DNA of 35,026 nucleotides, from positions 169,866 to 204,891 of the forward strand of contig DAIDHK010000002.1 of the NCBI GenBank assembly GCA_027459725.1, written 5' to 3'. Numbering within the stretch: position 1 is the first letter of the stretch; every line of letters begins with the position of its first letter. The translations under genes were made by a program, and so were the position numbers. The notes under the pieces were generated by a model. The model worked only from the letters and a program-made list of their open reading frames with translations, made no database searches and had not been told where the DNA came from. Source of the DNA: Candidatus Levyibacteriota bacterium (GTDB lineage Bacteria; Patescibacteriota; Microgenomatia; Levybacterales; UBA12049). Of the stretch, positions 1-10,867 are shown one piece after another.

Positions 1-2046
1 GATGGAGTGGGCGTGATCGCTCAAGATATTACAGACAGAAAAGTTATAGAAGAAAACCTGATTCTCACTACAGCCCAGTTTAGTGCTTTGGCAGACAACA
101 TACCCAACCTGGCTTGGATGGCAAACTCGAAAGGTAAAATTTATTGGTACAATTCTAGCTGGTATAGATATACAGGTAAAACAGAACGGCAAATGCAGAG
201 AGAGGGGTGGGAAAAATTAATTGATCCTGCAATTCTACCCATTGTACTAAAGAAGTGGAATTATGCAATAGAACATGGGATATCATTTGAAATGGAATTT
301 CCGCTAAAAAGTAAAAGCGGTAAATTTCATGATTTTTTAACTCAAGTAACACCGGTAAAAGAAAGTAATGGAAAGGTTCTACATTGGTTTGGTACTAATA
401 CTGACATAACAAATCAAAAAAAAATTGAAGAGGCACAATTAAGATTAGTGTCAATTGTAGAATATTCTGATGATGCAATTATCAGTGAGGACCTTAAGGG
501 GCATATTACCTCATGGAACAGAGCCTCAGAAAAATTATTTCAATATAAGAAAGACGAGGTAATAAATAAATCAATCAAAATTATTGTTCCTCAAGACTTA
601 ATAGAACAGGAAAATAAAATCTTTGCTAACCTTCAACGTGGAAAGGCTACGGACCATTTACAAACGGTTCGTCTAGCCAAGGACGGAACAAGAATTAATG
701 TATCATTAACTATCTCTCCAATAAGAAACCCTAAAAATGAAATTATTGGCATATCAAAAATCATTCATGATATAACAGATATAAAAAGAAATGAAGAAAA
801 TTTACACTTTTTAGCCAAAGCTAGTAAAGTTCTTGCATCTTCGCTTGACTATCAAAAAACACTTAACAACCTTACTCAATTAGCTATCCCGCAAATCGCA
901 GATTGGTGCTCAGTTGATATACTGGGTGAGGATTCCAAAGTACAACTCGTTGCCCTCGCGCATAAAGATCCTAAAAAAGTTGCCTGGGCAAAAGAGCTTA
1001 GAGAGCGTCAACCCATTGATCCAAATGCGCCAATAGGTATATCTAAGGTATTAAGAACTGGTAAATCAGAAATTTACCCCCACATTACAGATGAGATGTT
1101 AGTAGCTACTGCTAAAAACAAACAGGAATTACACTTGGCAAGACAATTAGGCCTTACCTCGGTTATGATCGTGCCTATAATCTCAGAAGGAAAACCTGTT
1201 GGAGCTATTTCTTTTGTCACGACTGAATCTCGTAAGAGATATGTACCAGCCGATCTGTCCATCGCAGAAGAAATAGCTAATCGAGCTTCGTTGGCGATAG
1301 AAAACTCTCGATTATACAATGCTGCTCAAAAGGAACTGTTGGAAAGAAAAAAACTAGAAAAACAAAAAGATGAATTTATCGGAGTAGCTTCTCATGAACT
1401 CAAAACCCCAGTTACAAGCATCAAATCTTTTACCCAAATTTTACATTATAAATTAAAAAAAGAAGGCCAAATTGAAGCGGCCAATATGCTCTCTAAACTG
1501 GATGTCCAGATTGATAAACTTACTGATTTAATAGGCGATTTACTCGATGTAACAAAAATAGAAGCAGGAAAGATGGTTTTCAACAAGACTGCTTTTTATT
1601 TCGACGACTTAGTAGAGGAAATTGTAGAGGAAATGCAAATGATTACTGATAAACATAAACTAATTACTAACGGAGAAACAAAAAAAATAATCTATGGAGA
1701 CAGAGAAAGAATAGGGCAAGTTCTTATTAACTTAATTTCCAATGCCATAAAATACTCACCTAATGCTAGTAACATCATTATTACCAGATCTATAGATAGA
1801 AAAAATGTTAAGCTATGTGTAAAAGATTTCGGATTGGGAATACCTGAAGATAAGAGACGTCAGGTGTTCAACCGATTTTTCCGTATTAGCGGTCCAAACC
1901 AAGAAACCTATCCGGGATTGGGCTTGGGCTTGTACATTTCAAGTCAAATTATCAAACGTTCCAAAGGAAAAATTTGGGTGGAAAGTACAGAGAATGAAGG
2001 ATCAGTCTTCTGTTTCTCTCTCCCAATACAAAACCCTAACACATAA
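1..2046 (+). CDS. Sensor histidine kinase, PAS-PAS-PAS-GAF-HisKA-HATPase_c, 5' truncated by window edge
   Basis: Frame is open from base 1 (DGVGVIAQDITDRK = C-terminal end of a PAS domain); H-box FIGVASHELKTPVTSIKSF; N box NLISNAIKYSP; G boxes DFGLGIPED and GLGLGLYIS. Confidence 0.93.
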   Translation, partial: DGVGVIAQDITDRKVIEENLILTTAQFSALADNIPNLAWMANSKGKIYWYNSSWYRYTGKTERQMQREGWEKLIDPAILPIVLKKWNYAIEHGISFEMEFPLKSKSGKFHDFLTQVTPVKESNGKVLHWFGTNTDITNQKKIEEAQLRLVSIVEYSDDAIISEDLKGHITSWNRASEKLFQYKKDEVINKSIKIIVPQDLIEQENKIFANLQRGKATDHLQTVRLAKDGTRINVSLTISPIRNPKNEIIGISKIIHDITDIKRNEENLHFLAKASKVLASSLDYQKTLNNLTQLAIPQIADWCSVDILGEDSKVQLVALAHKDPKKVAWAKELRERQPIDPNAPIGISKVLRTGKSEIYPHITDEMLVATAKNKQELHLARQLGLTSVMIVPIISEGKPVGAISFVTTESRKRYVPADLSIAEEIANRASLAIENSRLYNAAQKELLERKKLEKQKDEFIGVASHELKTPVTSIKSFTQILHYKLKKEGQIEAANMLSKLDVQIDKLTDLIGDLLDVTKIEAGKMVFNKTAFYFDDLVEEIVEEMQMITDKHKLITNGETKKIIYGDRERIGQVLINLISNAIKYSPNASNIIITRSIDRKNVKLCVKDFGLGIPEDKRRQVFNRFFRISGPNQETYPGLGLGLYISSQIIKRSKGKIWVESTENEGSVFCFSLPIQNPNT

Positions 2047-2112
2047 ATTAATACACTTTTCTTTCCCCTCTCTTACAAAATAGCACTTATACTAATAAGT
2101 ATAATTCTTGCT

Positions 2113-2484
2113 GTGAAAATAGTATCTACTAACAAAAAAATACTTATAGCAGATGATGATCCTGCAATTGTAGAGTCAACGAAATTCATCCTCGAAGAGT
2201 TTGGATATAAGGTTGATTATAGCTACGATGGAAAAATTATATACGATATGAAAGATCACTTCCCTGATCTCATGCTACTTGATATATGGATGTCGGGACA
2301 AGATGGTAGAGATATTTGCAGGTATGTGAAAAAAGATCCTCTTAAAAAATCGATCCCGGTCATCATGATTTCAGCAAGTACTGATATAAAAAAATCTGCC
2401 CTGGCGGTAGGTGCAAATGATTTTTTAGAAAAACCATTTGATATGGATGACTTGCTGGCAAAAATCAATAAATTGCTTAACTAA
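2113..2484 (+). CDS. Receiver-only response regulator (CheY-like)
   Basis: ILIADDDPAIVES...LMLLDIWMSGQDG...VIMISAS...DFLEKPFDMDDLL; GTG start 7 nt after TATAAT. Confidence 0.92.
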   Translation: MKIVSTNKKILIADDDPAIVESTKFILEEFGYKVDYSYDGKIIYDMKDHFPDLMLLDIWMSGQDGRDICRYVKKDPLKKSIPVIMISASTDIKKSALAVGANDFLEKPFDMDDLLAKINKLLN

Positions 2485-2543
2485 GTCAAACTAACTGATA
2501 CCTCTTTCTACCATTTGTTAAAAATTAAGATATAATATAAAAA

Positions 2544-3215
2544 ATGGCGCTCAAGTATACTAATCCCCAATTTGATCCTCAAAAATTGAGTATTTATAAT
2601 ATCGACCGTCAAGCAGTTGAGAATGTACCACCTCAGTCTCTAGTTCTTGATGTCGGTTGCGCTACAGGATTTATGGGAAGCTATCTTAAGCAGCACAAGT
2701 CTAATCGAGTGTATGGTTTGGACATTAGGCCTGAAGAAATAAAAATAGCCAAAAGATATTTAGAAGAAGTTATTAAGGGAGATATTGTCGATACAAAAGT
2801 CATAAATGAAATTCTAGAAAAAACGAGACACAAAAAATTCGATGTAATTTTAGCCACTTCAGTCATTGAACATGTTACTGATACAAAGCAAGCTATTAGA
2901 AACATGATAAATATTCTCAAACCCGGAGGATTGCTTATTATAACCACTCCCAACATTGCTCACTGGTCGACACGTTTTAGTCTGCTTTTTGGTAAATTCG
3001 ACTATACTGATTATGGTATCCTAGATCATACACATTTACATTTATTTACCGCTGAAACTTTTAGGAAACTTATTACAAATGAGGGTCTAAAAATAGAAAA
3101 ATTTGCTATCGATGCTGAGGGAGGAGGGTATCCTAGACTCAGTTTAATGCTGGCAAAGCTCTTCCCTAACCTTTTCGCCTATCAGATGTTGATCGTAGCA
3201 AAGAAAGTACACTAA
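2544..3215 (+). CDS. Class I SAM-dependent methyltransferase
   Basis: Motif I VLDVGCATGFMGSYL, DVILATSVIEHV, LKPGGLLIITTPN. Confidence 0.92.
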   Translation: MALKYTNPQFDPQKLSIYNIDRQAVENVPPQSLVLDVGCATGFMGSYLKQHKSNRVYGLDIRPEEIKIAKRYLEEVIKGDIVDTKVINEILEKTRHKKFDVILATSVIEHVTDTKQAIRNMINILKPGGLLIITTPNIAHWSTRFSLLFGKFDYTDYGILDHTHLHLFTAETFRKLITNEGLKIEKFAIDAEGGGYPRLSLMLAKLFPNLFAYQMLIVAKKVH

Positions 3216-4013
3216 TTACAAGTTTACTTTCTTAATTTTACGTTTAATATTCTCTCCCAAAAAACTTGAAGCAATTTCATAAACGGTAGTTGATAAATCT
3301 GTGACGTAAAATTCTCTTTTTCCCTTTATACCTGACAGATTTAATAATTTTTTCTCTGTTAATATTTTTTTTAATATTTCTGCAGTAGGCTTTGCTGAAT
3401 CGACTATCGCTACATGATCTCCCATTACTTTGCGGATTGTCTTTTCCAATAAGGGATAATGAGTGCAACCAAGATGCAAAGTATCAATCCCTTTTAAAGT
3501 TGACAAATATTTATTTGCCAGTAAATACGATATTTCACTATCTGCCAATCCCTCTTCTACTAACGGTACAAACAAAGGGCAGGCCTGAGAAATAATTTCA
3601 ATATTAGAATCTAATTTACTAATTGCTACCGAATAAGCCTTACTACTAATAGTCGCCTTGGTTCCAATTACTCCGACTTTTTTAGTAGTTGTTGTGTTAA
3701 CTATCATTTCAGCTGAGGGATGAATTACGCCAATTATGGGAATGGAAACCATAGATTGTAGCTCTGGTAAACAAGTGGCGCTAATAGTATTACAGGCAAC
3801 AACTAAACATTTAACATTTTTGTCTAATAAAAAATTGACTAATTCTTTGGCGAAAGTAGTAATAACTTCCTTTCCTCTACTGCCATAAGGAACTCTAGCC
3901 GTATCTCCAAGATAGATAATATTTTCCTGAGGAAGTAAACTTACAATTTCTCTCACTACGGTTAAACCGCCTATGCCAGAATCGAAAATGCCAACTGGTA
4001 GTTTATTATTCAT
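3216..4013 (-). CDS. murI: Glutamate racemase
   Basis: PVGIFDSGIGGLTVVREI, YLGDTARVPYGSRG, VVACNTISA, LHLGCTHYPLL; start taken at MNNKLPVG. Confidence 0.96.
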   Translation of the reverse strand: MNNKLPVGIFDSGIGGLTVVREIVSLLPQENIIYLGDTARVPYGSRGKEVITTFAKELVNFLLDKNVKCLVVACNTISATCLPELQSMVSIPIIGVIHPSAEMIVNTTTTKKVGVIGTKATISSKAYSVAISKLDSNIEIISQACPLFVPLVEEGLADSEISYLLANKYLSTLKGIDTLHLGCTHYPLLEKTIRKVMGDHVAIVDSAKPTAEILKKILTEKKLLNLSGIKGKREFYVTDLSTTVYEIASSFLGENIKRKIKKVNL

Positions 4014-4026
4014 AAAATAAACACAA

Positions 4027-4073
4027 AACAACTGTATTCATAATTATATAAATAACTATTACATACAGTTGTT
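4027..4073. repeat. 11-bp perfect inverted repeat AACAACTGTAT / ATACAGTTGTT flanking a TATAAT box upstream of murI
   Basis: Arms 4027-4037 and 4063-4073; minus-strand TATAAT (4043-4048) lies between them. Confidence 0.7.
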
Positions 4074-4083
4074 AGTTTAACAA

Positions 4084-4108
4084 TAAAAAACAGATTTAAT
4101 ATCTGTTT
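4084..4108 (-). terminator. Intrinsic terminator of the RRM gene, overlapping its stop codon
   Basis: Minus strand AACAGAT-ATTAA-ATCTGTTTTTTATTG hairpin plus T-run. Confidence 0.75.
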
Positions 4109-4431
4109 CGATTATCGTTATATCTTGGTCTGCGGTCTCCTCCACGATTATCTCGTGAACCAAAATCTCTTCTTGGTCTGTCTTCCATAGGTTTAGCTTC
4201 ATTAACCTTGATTGTTCTTCCATCCAATTCTTTATCGTTTAATTCCGCAATTGCTTTTTGTGATTCTTCTTCAGTCGACATTTCGACGAAGCCAAATCCG
4301 CGTGAACGACCAGATTCACGATCAGTGATGACTTTAGCTGAAACTACGTTTCCGGCTTGAGAGAAGAATTGTTGTAAACTTTCGTCAGTTGTGTTCCATG
4401 ATAAACTGCCGACAAATAATTTTTTACTCAT
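4096..4431 (-). CDS. RRM-family RNA-binding protein with Arg/Gly/Asp-rich tail
   Basis: RNP2 KLFVGSLSW, RNP1 RGFGFVEM; C-terminal RRDFGSRDNRGGDRRPRYNDNRNRY; SD AAGGAGGA upstream. Confidence 0.95.
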   Translation of the reverse strand: MSKKLFVGSLSWNTTDESLQQFFSQAGNVVSAKVITDRESGRSRGFGFVEMSTEEESQKAIAELNDKELDGRTIKVNEAKPMEDRPRRDFGSRDNRGGDRRPRYNDNRNRY

Positions 4432-4932
4432 ACTGTCCTCCTTTCTTACATTATTCGTAGAGACATAGCTGTTTACTGAGGTAACTAACTAATATTAACT
4501 ATCGAGCTACTCAAAAGAGAACAGTATTCTTTACTAAGCTTATTATATCATATCTGAGCAAATCATACTTTCCAGACCTATGATCTAAGCTCTAGGGCAA
4601 CTTTCTATACATCTCCTAATTGAGCCTACGGCGCCTCTTTGACTGATCACCTATACAGATAAAAAAAGACCTTTCCCGCAGAGTATATACAATCCCCTAC
4701 AAATTATAGATACACGTCAATATAAAATCACGCATAATAAAAGTTAGCTTCAGTAAGAATACTATCTGTATACCCTTTTTGACTTAAATTTGAGAAAAAC
4801 AATGATACAATTACCCGATAAATCAATCTGTTACTTTTATAATATATAACTTATAAAAAAAGATTTAATCGCATATAAAGCTATCTTAATAACCTAAACT
4901 CAATATTATGCTGTGCTATAATACATTCCGTT

Positions 4933-6066
4933 ATGCCTAAAATTGAATCGGGAAGCATAAGACTCTCACGTTCTGAGAGAGAAAGTCTTGGGCAGGCTAA
5001 ACTCAGGTTATTAAACCATCTCGATATAATTACTTTACCCGCACGTAGAATAATATTAAGCAATCTACTATTAAAAGGCGTACCAGGCGAGTTAGAATTT
5101 AAAGATCCTAGCTCTGAACCACAATTACAAAAGTTTATAGATGATGGTTACGCTGTTATTGGATTATTCACACATCCTGGACAAAACGAGACTTTGGCAA
5201 TTCCCTCATTGTGGACGAAAAGATTTAAGGGTTCAAGAAAAAAACCAATTCAATTCTCAGTTGCAAATCATATGTTAAATATTCCCGGATTAGAAGGCGC
5301 AGCACGATTTGGAGGAGTAAAGGTAGATAGCATGACAATAGAGGATACACTTGATCATATTGCAAAAAAACGTGCTAAAGAGGCTATTCGTAACCACACA
5401 GAGTATGTTCCAATTTCAACAGATGATATTAAATCTATCGCTACAAGTTTTATTTCTGTAGGAAAATCGTTTGCCCGCGTAATTCAAGAAGGAGGCACAG
5501 CCTTTGAAAACCCGCAACAAGGAAGAAGAGCGTTTCTGGATGAAGAGAAAGAACATTTATATACTAAATCCCCCGAGGAAATACTTAGAATAGTGAAAGC
5601 AGAGCAAGAAAAAAAAGGTACTTTGAGAAAAGTTATTAAACGTAAAATTCAAGAAACAATTTTTATAGCGGCAAATAGAAAGCTAAAACCAGCCAAATCT
5701 AATGTCACGCTGCCTCCTTTTTCTGAAAAAAAGCCTGAGAAGATTGGCACATTTAAGGATGAACCTGTAAAGAAATTTTTACGTTTGACTGCCGGATGGG
5801 TTCAAGAAGAGGGAAAAAGATCTCGAATTCAACATAAAGCGGTGGTTGTCTGCATAAACGTAAAAGCTAATGCTGATTATCGTAAACTTAAAAACCTTAA
5901 CCGACATCACTACACATATACTGTCAGTAACCCAATGACTGTACAAGATTTTCTGGCCAAAGCAGCAGAGGATAAAATCACACCCGATGAACTAGCCTTT
6001 AGAATACTCAACGAAAACGCAGATGAAAGATATAAAGCGCATCATTTCAATCCTTACAGCAGCTAG
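4933..6066 (+). CDS. Conserved hypothetical protein, possibly acyltransferase-like
   Basis: Long ORF with TATAAT at 4917-4922; FTHPGQNE...IQEGGTAF vaguely resembles PlsC-type HX4D/EGT blocks (weak). Confidence 0.75.
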   Translation: MPKIESGSIRLSRSERESLGQAKLRLLNHLDIITLPARRIILSNLLLKGVPGELEFKDPSSEPQLQKFIDDGYAVIGLFTHPGQNETLAIPSLWTKRFKGSRKKPIQFSVANHMLNIPGLEGAARFGGVKVDSMTIEDTLDHIAKKRAKEAIRNHTEYVPISTDDIKSIATSFISVGKSFARVIQEGGTAFENPQQGRRAFLDEEKEHLYTKSPEEILRIVKAEQEKKGTLRKVIKRKIQETIFIAANRKLKPAKSNVTLPPFSEKKPEKIGTFKDEPVKKFLRLTAGWVQEEGKRSRIQHKAVVVCINVKANADYRKLKNLNRHHYTYTVSNPMTVQDFLAKAAEDKITPDELAFRILNENADERYKAHHFNPYSS

Positions 6067-8435
6067 TCAGCTTTATAAGGTTGAGGAACATAGGAGACAC
6101 TACTAGCAGATACTCTTTCTTCCAATCTAGGTTTTAAAGGCTTAGCAAGAGCAATAGCTAAAACTTCATCCATGTGGGAAACAAATTTGAATTCAATATC
6201 TCTTTTAACCTCAGCCGGAATCTCTTCTAAATCCTTCTGATTATCCTTAGGTAAGATTATGGTTTTGATACCTGCTCTATGTGCAGCAATAACTTTTTCT
6301 TTAACACCCCCGATTTCCAAAGCGCGGCCACGTAGAGTAACTTCACCAGTCATAGCTACTTTACGATTCACGGGGATCTTAGTCAAGGCAGATAATATGG
6401 CTGTAGTAATCGCCAAGCCGGCAGATGGACCATCCTTTGGCACTGCTCCTTCAGGTACGTGCACATGTACATCAATCTTCTGGTAGAAATTCTCAGATAA
6501 GCCAAGGGCTTTAGCACGAGTTCTAATGTATGACATAGCTGCAGTCGCTGATTCCTTCATGACATCACCCAACTGTCCAGTTAAGATCATACTTCCTTTA
6601 CCAGGCATCAATGCAACTTCTATAAATAAGATTTCTCCACCTGCTTCTGTCCAAGCCAATCCGGTCGACATACCTATCTCATTTTTCTTTTCGATCAAGT
6701 TCGAACTAAATTTAATCGGACCAAGATAAGTTGGTATTTGTTTACTGGTTATCACAATTTTACCAGTTTTACCTTCTGCTACTTGTTTAGCAATCTTACG
6801 TAGTACACCAGCGATACGTCTTTCCAAGTTACGCACTCCGGCTTCGCGTGTATAGTGATGAATTATGAATTTTAATGCATCATCTGAAAAATTTACCTTC
6901 TTCGGATCCAACCCATTCATATCCATTTGTTTTTTAACTAAAAAATCTTTAGCAATCCTAAACTTCTCATCATGAGTATAACCGGCAAAATTTATAATTT
7001 CTAAACGGTCACGCAAAGCAGGTGGAATAGTATCCAGCATATTGGCAGTAGTAATAAACATTACGTTAGAAAGATCAAATGGCACTTCTAAATAATGATC
7101 AGAAAACTCAGAATTTTGTTCGGGATCCAAAGCTTCTAACAATGCACTTGAGGGGTCTCCACGAAAATCTGCCCCTACTTTATCAATTTCATCGAGCATG
7201 AAAACAGGATTTTTACTGCCTGCATCTTTAATCCCCTGGATAATACGTCCAGGAAGTGCACCGACATATGTACGACGATGACCACGGATTTCTGCTTCAT
7301 CACGAATTCCCCCCAGCGAAACACGAACAAATTTACGACCCAAGGCCTTAGCAATTGAACGTCCGATCGAAGTCTTACCAACCCCTGGAGGTCCCGAAAA
7401 ACAAAGAATTGGACCTCTAGTTTTGCCTGTCAGCTTATGTACCGCCAAATATTCAGTAATTCTTTCTTTTGCTTTATCTAACCCATAATGATCTTCATTG
7501 AGAATTTTCTCTGCTTTTTTGATATCATCATTACTGTTTGTTTCAATGCTCCATGGCAAACTGATCAACCATTCTACATAATTACGAATATAACCAGCCT
7601 CGGGATTGAACTGATTCATGGCATTAAGCTTGCGTACTTCTTTCTTAGCTTTCTCTTCTACATCCTTGGGCATTTTTGCATCTTTAATTTTCACCAATAA
7701 CTCACGGGTCTCACTAGCTTCATCATCATTACCAAGTTCTTTTTCAATTACCTTAAGTCTTTCTTTCAACATAGCCTCACGGGCACCTTTTTCAAATTGC
7801 TGTTGAGTTTTCGAAGCAATTCTTCTTTCCAGCTCCAAAACTTTAATTTCTTTAGCGAGTAGATCAGTTAATTTCTGCAAACGTACCTTAACATCAGTCA
7901 TTTCCAGTAGCTCCTGGCGTTCTTGAGGTTTTAATTCTAATGCTGAGGAAAGCAAATCAGCTAATTCTGATGGTGAATTCTCTGACATTATATTCATGAA
8001 TAACAAAAAATCAGCAGACTTTCCCAAATTCATGGCTCGACGAAATTCATGCGTCAAATGATTACATAAAGCTTCAATTTCAGGAGAAGCAGTATACTCA
8101 TCCGGAACTTCCACTACTCTAGCAAGTAAAAAATTATCATGTGGTTCATATGATAATATTTTTACTCTACTAATGCCCCGCACTTGGGCATTAATCTCTC
8201 CATCTGTACGAATCATACGCTCAATTCTAGCTAGGGTACCTATTTCAAATAGATCGTTATTGGTAGGTTCGTTTAAACGAGAATTCTTCTGCAAAACGAA
8301 TACTACAATTCTTTCATTTATATATGACGACTCTAAGGCAGCTAAACTTTTAGGCCTTCCAAATGTTAAAACAGAGTCAGTATTCGGAAAAATGATTCCA
8401 TCTCTTATTGGGATTATAGCTACGATTCTTTCCAT
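6063..8435 (-). CDS. lon: ATP-dependent endopeptidase Lon
   Basis: Walker [12 protein letters not shown], Walker [11 protein letters not shown], protease motif [11 protein letters not shown]; start taken at [13 protein letters not shown]. Confidence 0.97.
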   Translation of the reverse strand: MERIVAIIPIRDGIIFPNTDSVLTFGRPKSLAALESSYINERIVVFVLQKNSRLNEPTNNDLFEIGTLARIERMIRTDGEINAQVRGISRVKILSYEPHDNFLLARVVEVPDEYTASPEIEALCNHLTHEFRRAMNLGKSADFLLFMNIMSENSPSELADLLSSALELKPQERQELLEMTDVKVRLQKLTDLLAKEIKVLELERRIASKTQQQFEKGAREAMLKERLKVIEKELGNDDEASETRELLVKIKDAKMPKDVEEKAKKEVRKLNAMNQFNPEAGYIRNYVEWLISLPWSIETNSNDDIKKAEKILNEDHYGLDKAKERITEYLAVHKLTGKTRGPILCFSGPPGVGKTSIGRSIAKALGRKFVRVSLGGIRDEAEIRGHRRTYVGALPGRIIQGIKDAGSKNPVFMLDEIDKVGADFRGDPSSALLEALDPEQNSEFSDHYLEVPFDLSNVMFITTANMLDTIPPALRDRLEIINFAGYTHDEKFRIAKDFLVKKQMDMNGLDPKKVNFSDDALKFIIHHYTREAGVRNLERRIAGVLRKIAKQVAEGKTGKIVITSKQIPTYLGPIKFSSNLIEKKNEIGMSTGLAWTEAGGEILFIEVALMPGKGSMILTGQLGDVMKESATAAMSYIRTRAKALGLSENFYQKIDVHVHVPEGAVPKDGPSAGLAITTAILSALTKIPVNRKVAMTGEVTLRGRALEIGGVKEKVIAAHRAGIKTIILPKDNQKDLEEIPAEVKRDIEFKFVSHMDEVLAIALAKPLKPRLEERVSASSVSYVPQPYKAD

Positions 8436-8446
8436 AAATTTTAGTA

Positions 8447-8473
8447 TTAGCACTCTATCATAGGTATTGCTAG
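8447..8473. promoter_or_regulatory. CIRCE-like (HrcA operator) inverted repeat overlapping the lon promoter
   Basis: TTAGCACTC (9/9 to consensus) - N9 TATCATAGG - TATTGCTAG (6/9 to GAGTGCTAA); minus-strand TTGACA at 8475-8480. Confidence 0.7.
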
Positions 8474-8510
8474 ATGTCAACCCTATTTAATCTATCATTC
8501 TATATCAAAA

Positions 8511-8876
8511 TTATTTAATATTATTTTTTACAATATTTATCAGGGATATCATATCAAATGGTTTCTTTAAATAAGCTGAAATATTCATTTTCTTTGATAA
8601 TTTCTCTAAATTTGCATCCGCAGATGAGATAACTATTGGTAATGTCATCATCTGTTTATTTTTTCTCAATTCCTCTACTAATTTTTCAGTATGTAGATGT
8701 TTATAATGAATATCCATAAGGATTAAGTTGGCATTACAATCTATTATTTGTTCTGTAAACAATTTACTATCATCAAATCTTACAACAGTATATCTTTCAC
8801 TCTCCAGAACAATACGCATAACATCAAAAATTGCATCATCATCCTCCACTATAAAAACCTTTTTATTCTTATACAT
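8511..8876 (-). CDS. Receiver-only response regulator
   Basis: KKVFIVEDDDAIFD...LILMDIHYK...IVISSAD...AYLKKPFD. Confidence 0.88.
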   Translation of the reverse strand: MYKNKKVFIVEDDDAIFDVMRIVLESERYTVVRFDDSKLFTEQIIDCNANLILMDIHYKHLHTEKLVEELRKNKQMMTLPIVISSADANLEKLSKKMNISAYLKKPFDMISLINIVKNNIK

Positions 8877-8975
8877 CTTCTCCACGTATTATATCACCTG
8901 TGTAAATGTATAAAGTAGAACTTAATTTACGCTGTACATTATGCAATTTTGTGTTATAATTCACTCGCAAAGACG

Positions 8976-9647
8976 ATGGTACAAACAATTTTAGTCGTTG
9001 AGGACGACAAAGGGGTACAAAAATACTTAAGAGAGTTGCTTCTCGATAATGGGTATGGCACTCAGGTATCAGCGGATGGGATAGATGCGCTGGAAAAACT
9101 CAAAAAGATAGAGCCCGATGCTGTAGTTTTGGATCTAGGTTTGCCAAAAATGAGCGGTGAGGCAGTGTGTATGGAAATTCGCAAAAAATATCCTGATCTC
9201 CCAATCATTATTCTTACCGCTAAAGATAGTATTAATAATGTAGTTGAAGGTTTAAATTTAGGCGCAGATGATTACATGACTAAACCATTTGTCGGAGATG
9301 AATTATTAGCTCGTCTTAAAGCTAGATTACGCCATTCAGTCTCATCTGATGAGATTTTACAAGTAGATGACTTGACTCTTAATACAAAAACAATGGAAGT
9401 AAAAAGAGGAAACAAACAAATACAGTTGACTCCTCAAGAATACAAGTTACTTGAATATTTAATGTCAAATAAAACACGTGTTCTTACACGTGAGATGATT
9501 CTTAATCGCATTTGGCTGTATGCTTCTGAGGTGGAGACCAGAGTTGTTGATGTGTATATGGGATACTTAAGGAAGAAAATTGATACTGGTTATGAGAAAA
9601 AACTTTTGAAATCAGTACGTGGCTTTGGTTATATGATGAAGGACTAA
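8976..9647 (+). CDS. OmpR/PhoB-family response regulator
   Basis: MVQTILVVEDDKGVQ...AVVLDLGLPKMSG...DDYMTKPF plus winged helix LTPQEYKLLEYLMSN...VDVYMGYLRKKI. Confidence 0.95.
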   Translation: MVQTILVVEDDKGVQKYLRELLLDNGYGTQVSADGIDALEKLKKIEPDAVVLDLGLPKMSGEAVCMEIRKKYPDLPIIILTAKDSINNVVEGLNLGADDYMTKPFVGDELLARLKARLRHSVSSDEILQVDDLTLNTKTMEVKRGNKQIQLTPQEYKLLEYLMSNKTRVLTREMILNRIWLYASEVETRVVDVYMGYLRKKIDTGYEKKLLKSVRGFGYMMKD

Positions 9648-10867
9648 GGATTATATTGTGGCAGAAACTTAGTTATATCAAGTTCTGTCATAGCTTTTTC
9701 TTCCAAAGGACTAAATACGCAAAAAACATTATTAGGTGATAATCCTAAAACTTCCGTTAAATATACCTGCATTCCTTTCGCTCTCATTCTATGAGTTCTC
9801 GCATCAACACTGGAGTAATCACGATCGTATAGATTTTGGTTATTAGTCGAACTTGATATACCCCAATTACCTACAGGAGGAAGTACTACAGAGCTAAACT
9901 CTTTTTCCAGCCAAGAATCCACATCATTCATTTTAGATGTTAGATGATGATCTTGAATTTTCGATTGCCATAACTTCTTTATAAAACTATCATAATCTCT
10001 ATGTATCTCATCATATTGTTCCTGTCTGGCAAAAGAACTTATTGCCTGTTGAGCTAAAAAAGCACGAAATAGTCTCTTTACTATATCTTCATTATTTGGA
10101 TCCAATAAATCCTTAAGAGCGAGATGAAATTTTTTTTGTGCTATACTCTCAATTGCTCTCAAATCATCAAAAGTAGGCTCGGGTATACCGCTAATTGTAG
10201 TTCTGAATCTTTCTTTTAAATCAGTCTCCAGTGTTAGATAATCTTCTAAATTTGCAGCTTTGGTCGCGTAATCCCGCAAAGCTATTCCTCTTGCAACCAC
10301 ATCTGAAGTAACCATAGGGTGTATAACGGCCATGTGCGGTCCAAAGTTCTTGGCGAAATGTTCAACGACTTTTTGGCCTCTATCTATTTTTCCTGCTTCA
10401 CTACCTTTAATTGCAGCTACATCTGCAATAACCTTCTCAGATTCTGAGAGTGCATGATTGAGTCGGTCAGCATAATTACCGTTGACTCTATCATATTGTT
10501 CAATCCCCCATCTTGTAGTGCCATCTGAATTGCGTCTGGCGCCCATTTCTCTCTCACCAGCTAACAAAGATAATTCGTAGGGTACATGTACTCCAGAGAT
10601 AATTCTGTTAATATCCTGTGCTGTACGTGTTTTGCCACTCAATGGAGGACCGATTACAAAAACAAGTCTTATTTCAGGATTATATAAACAATTTAATAAC
10701 TCTTCGCCTGCCTTTTTCCCTCTTAAATTCCAAAAATTACTTAATATCGTACCCCCAATGACTTCTTGTACCTCTCTATCCAGCATTGTTGGCAAATTTA
10801 AACCATTGGGAACACGCGTACTTCTCTCACCGAATGAATTTATTCTATTTATTTCAAAACTGTTCAT
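9644..10867 (-). CDS. P-loop NTPase/kinase-like protein, translationally coupled to the upstream histidine kinase
   Basis: Walker A VFVIGPPLSGKTRTAQ; start MNSFEINRIN overlaps the upstream stop codon as ATGA. Confidence 0.8.
   Translation of the reverse strand: MNSFEINRINSFGERSTRVPNGLNLPTMLDREVQEVIGGTILSNFWNLRGKKAGEELLNCLYNPEIRLVFVIGPPLSGKTRTAQDINRIISGVHVPYELSLLAGEREMGARRNSDGTTRWGIEQYDRVNGNYADRLNHALSESEKVIADVAAIKGSEAGKIDRGQKVVEHFAKNFGPHMAVIHPMVTSDVVARGIALRDYATKAANLEDYLTLETDLKERFRTTISGIPEPTFDDLRAIESIAQKKFHLALKDLLDPNNEDIVKRLFRAFLAQQAISSFARQEQYDEIHRDYDSFIKKLWQSKIQDHHLTSKMNDVDSWLEKEFSSVVLPPVGNWGISSSTNNQNLYDRDYSSVDARTHRMRAKGMQVYLTEVLGLSPNNVFCVFSPLEEKAMTELDITKFLPQYNP

Noticed and set aside
155-352. 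Antisense ORFs inside the histidine kinase, lon, hsdR and hsdM genes (e.g. 155-352, 6259-6486, 24993-25394)
   Set aside because: They lie opposite strongly supported coding sequences, lack RBS or family motifs, and look like shadow ORFs.
8435-8480. Track start of lon at 8480
   Set aside because: The extra codons lie on the CIRCE-like/promoter region; [13 protein letters not shown] is the natural Lon N-terminus.
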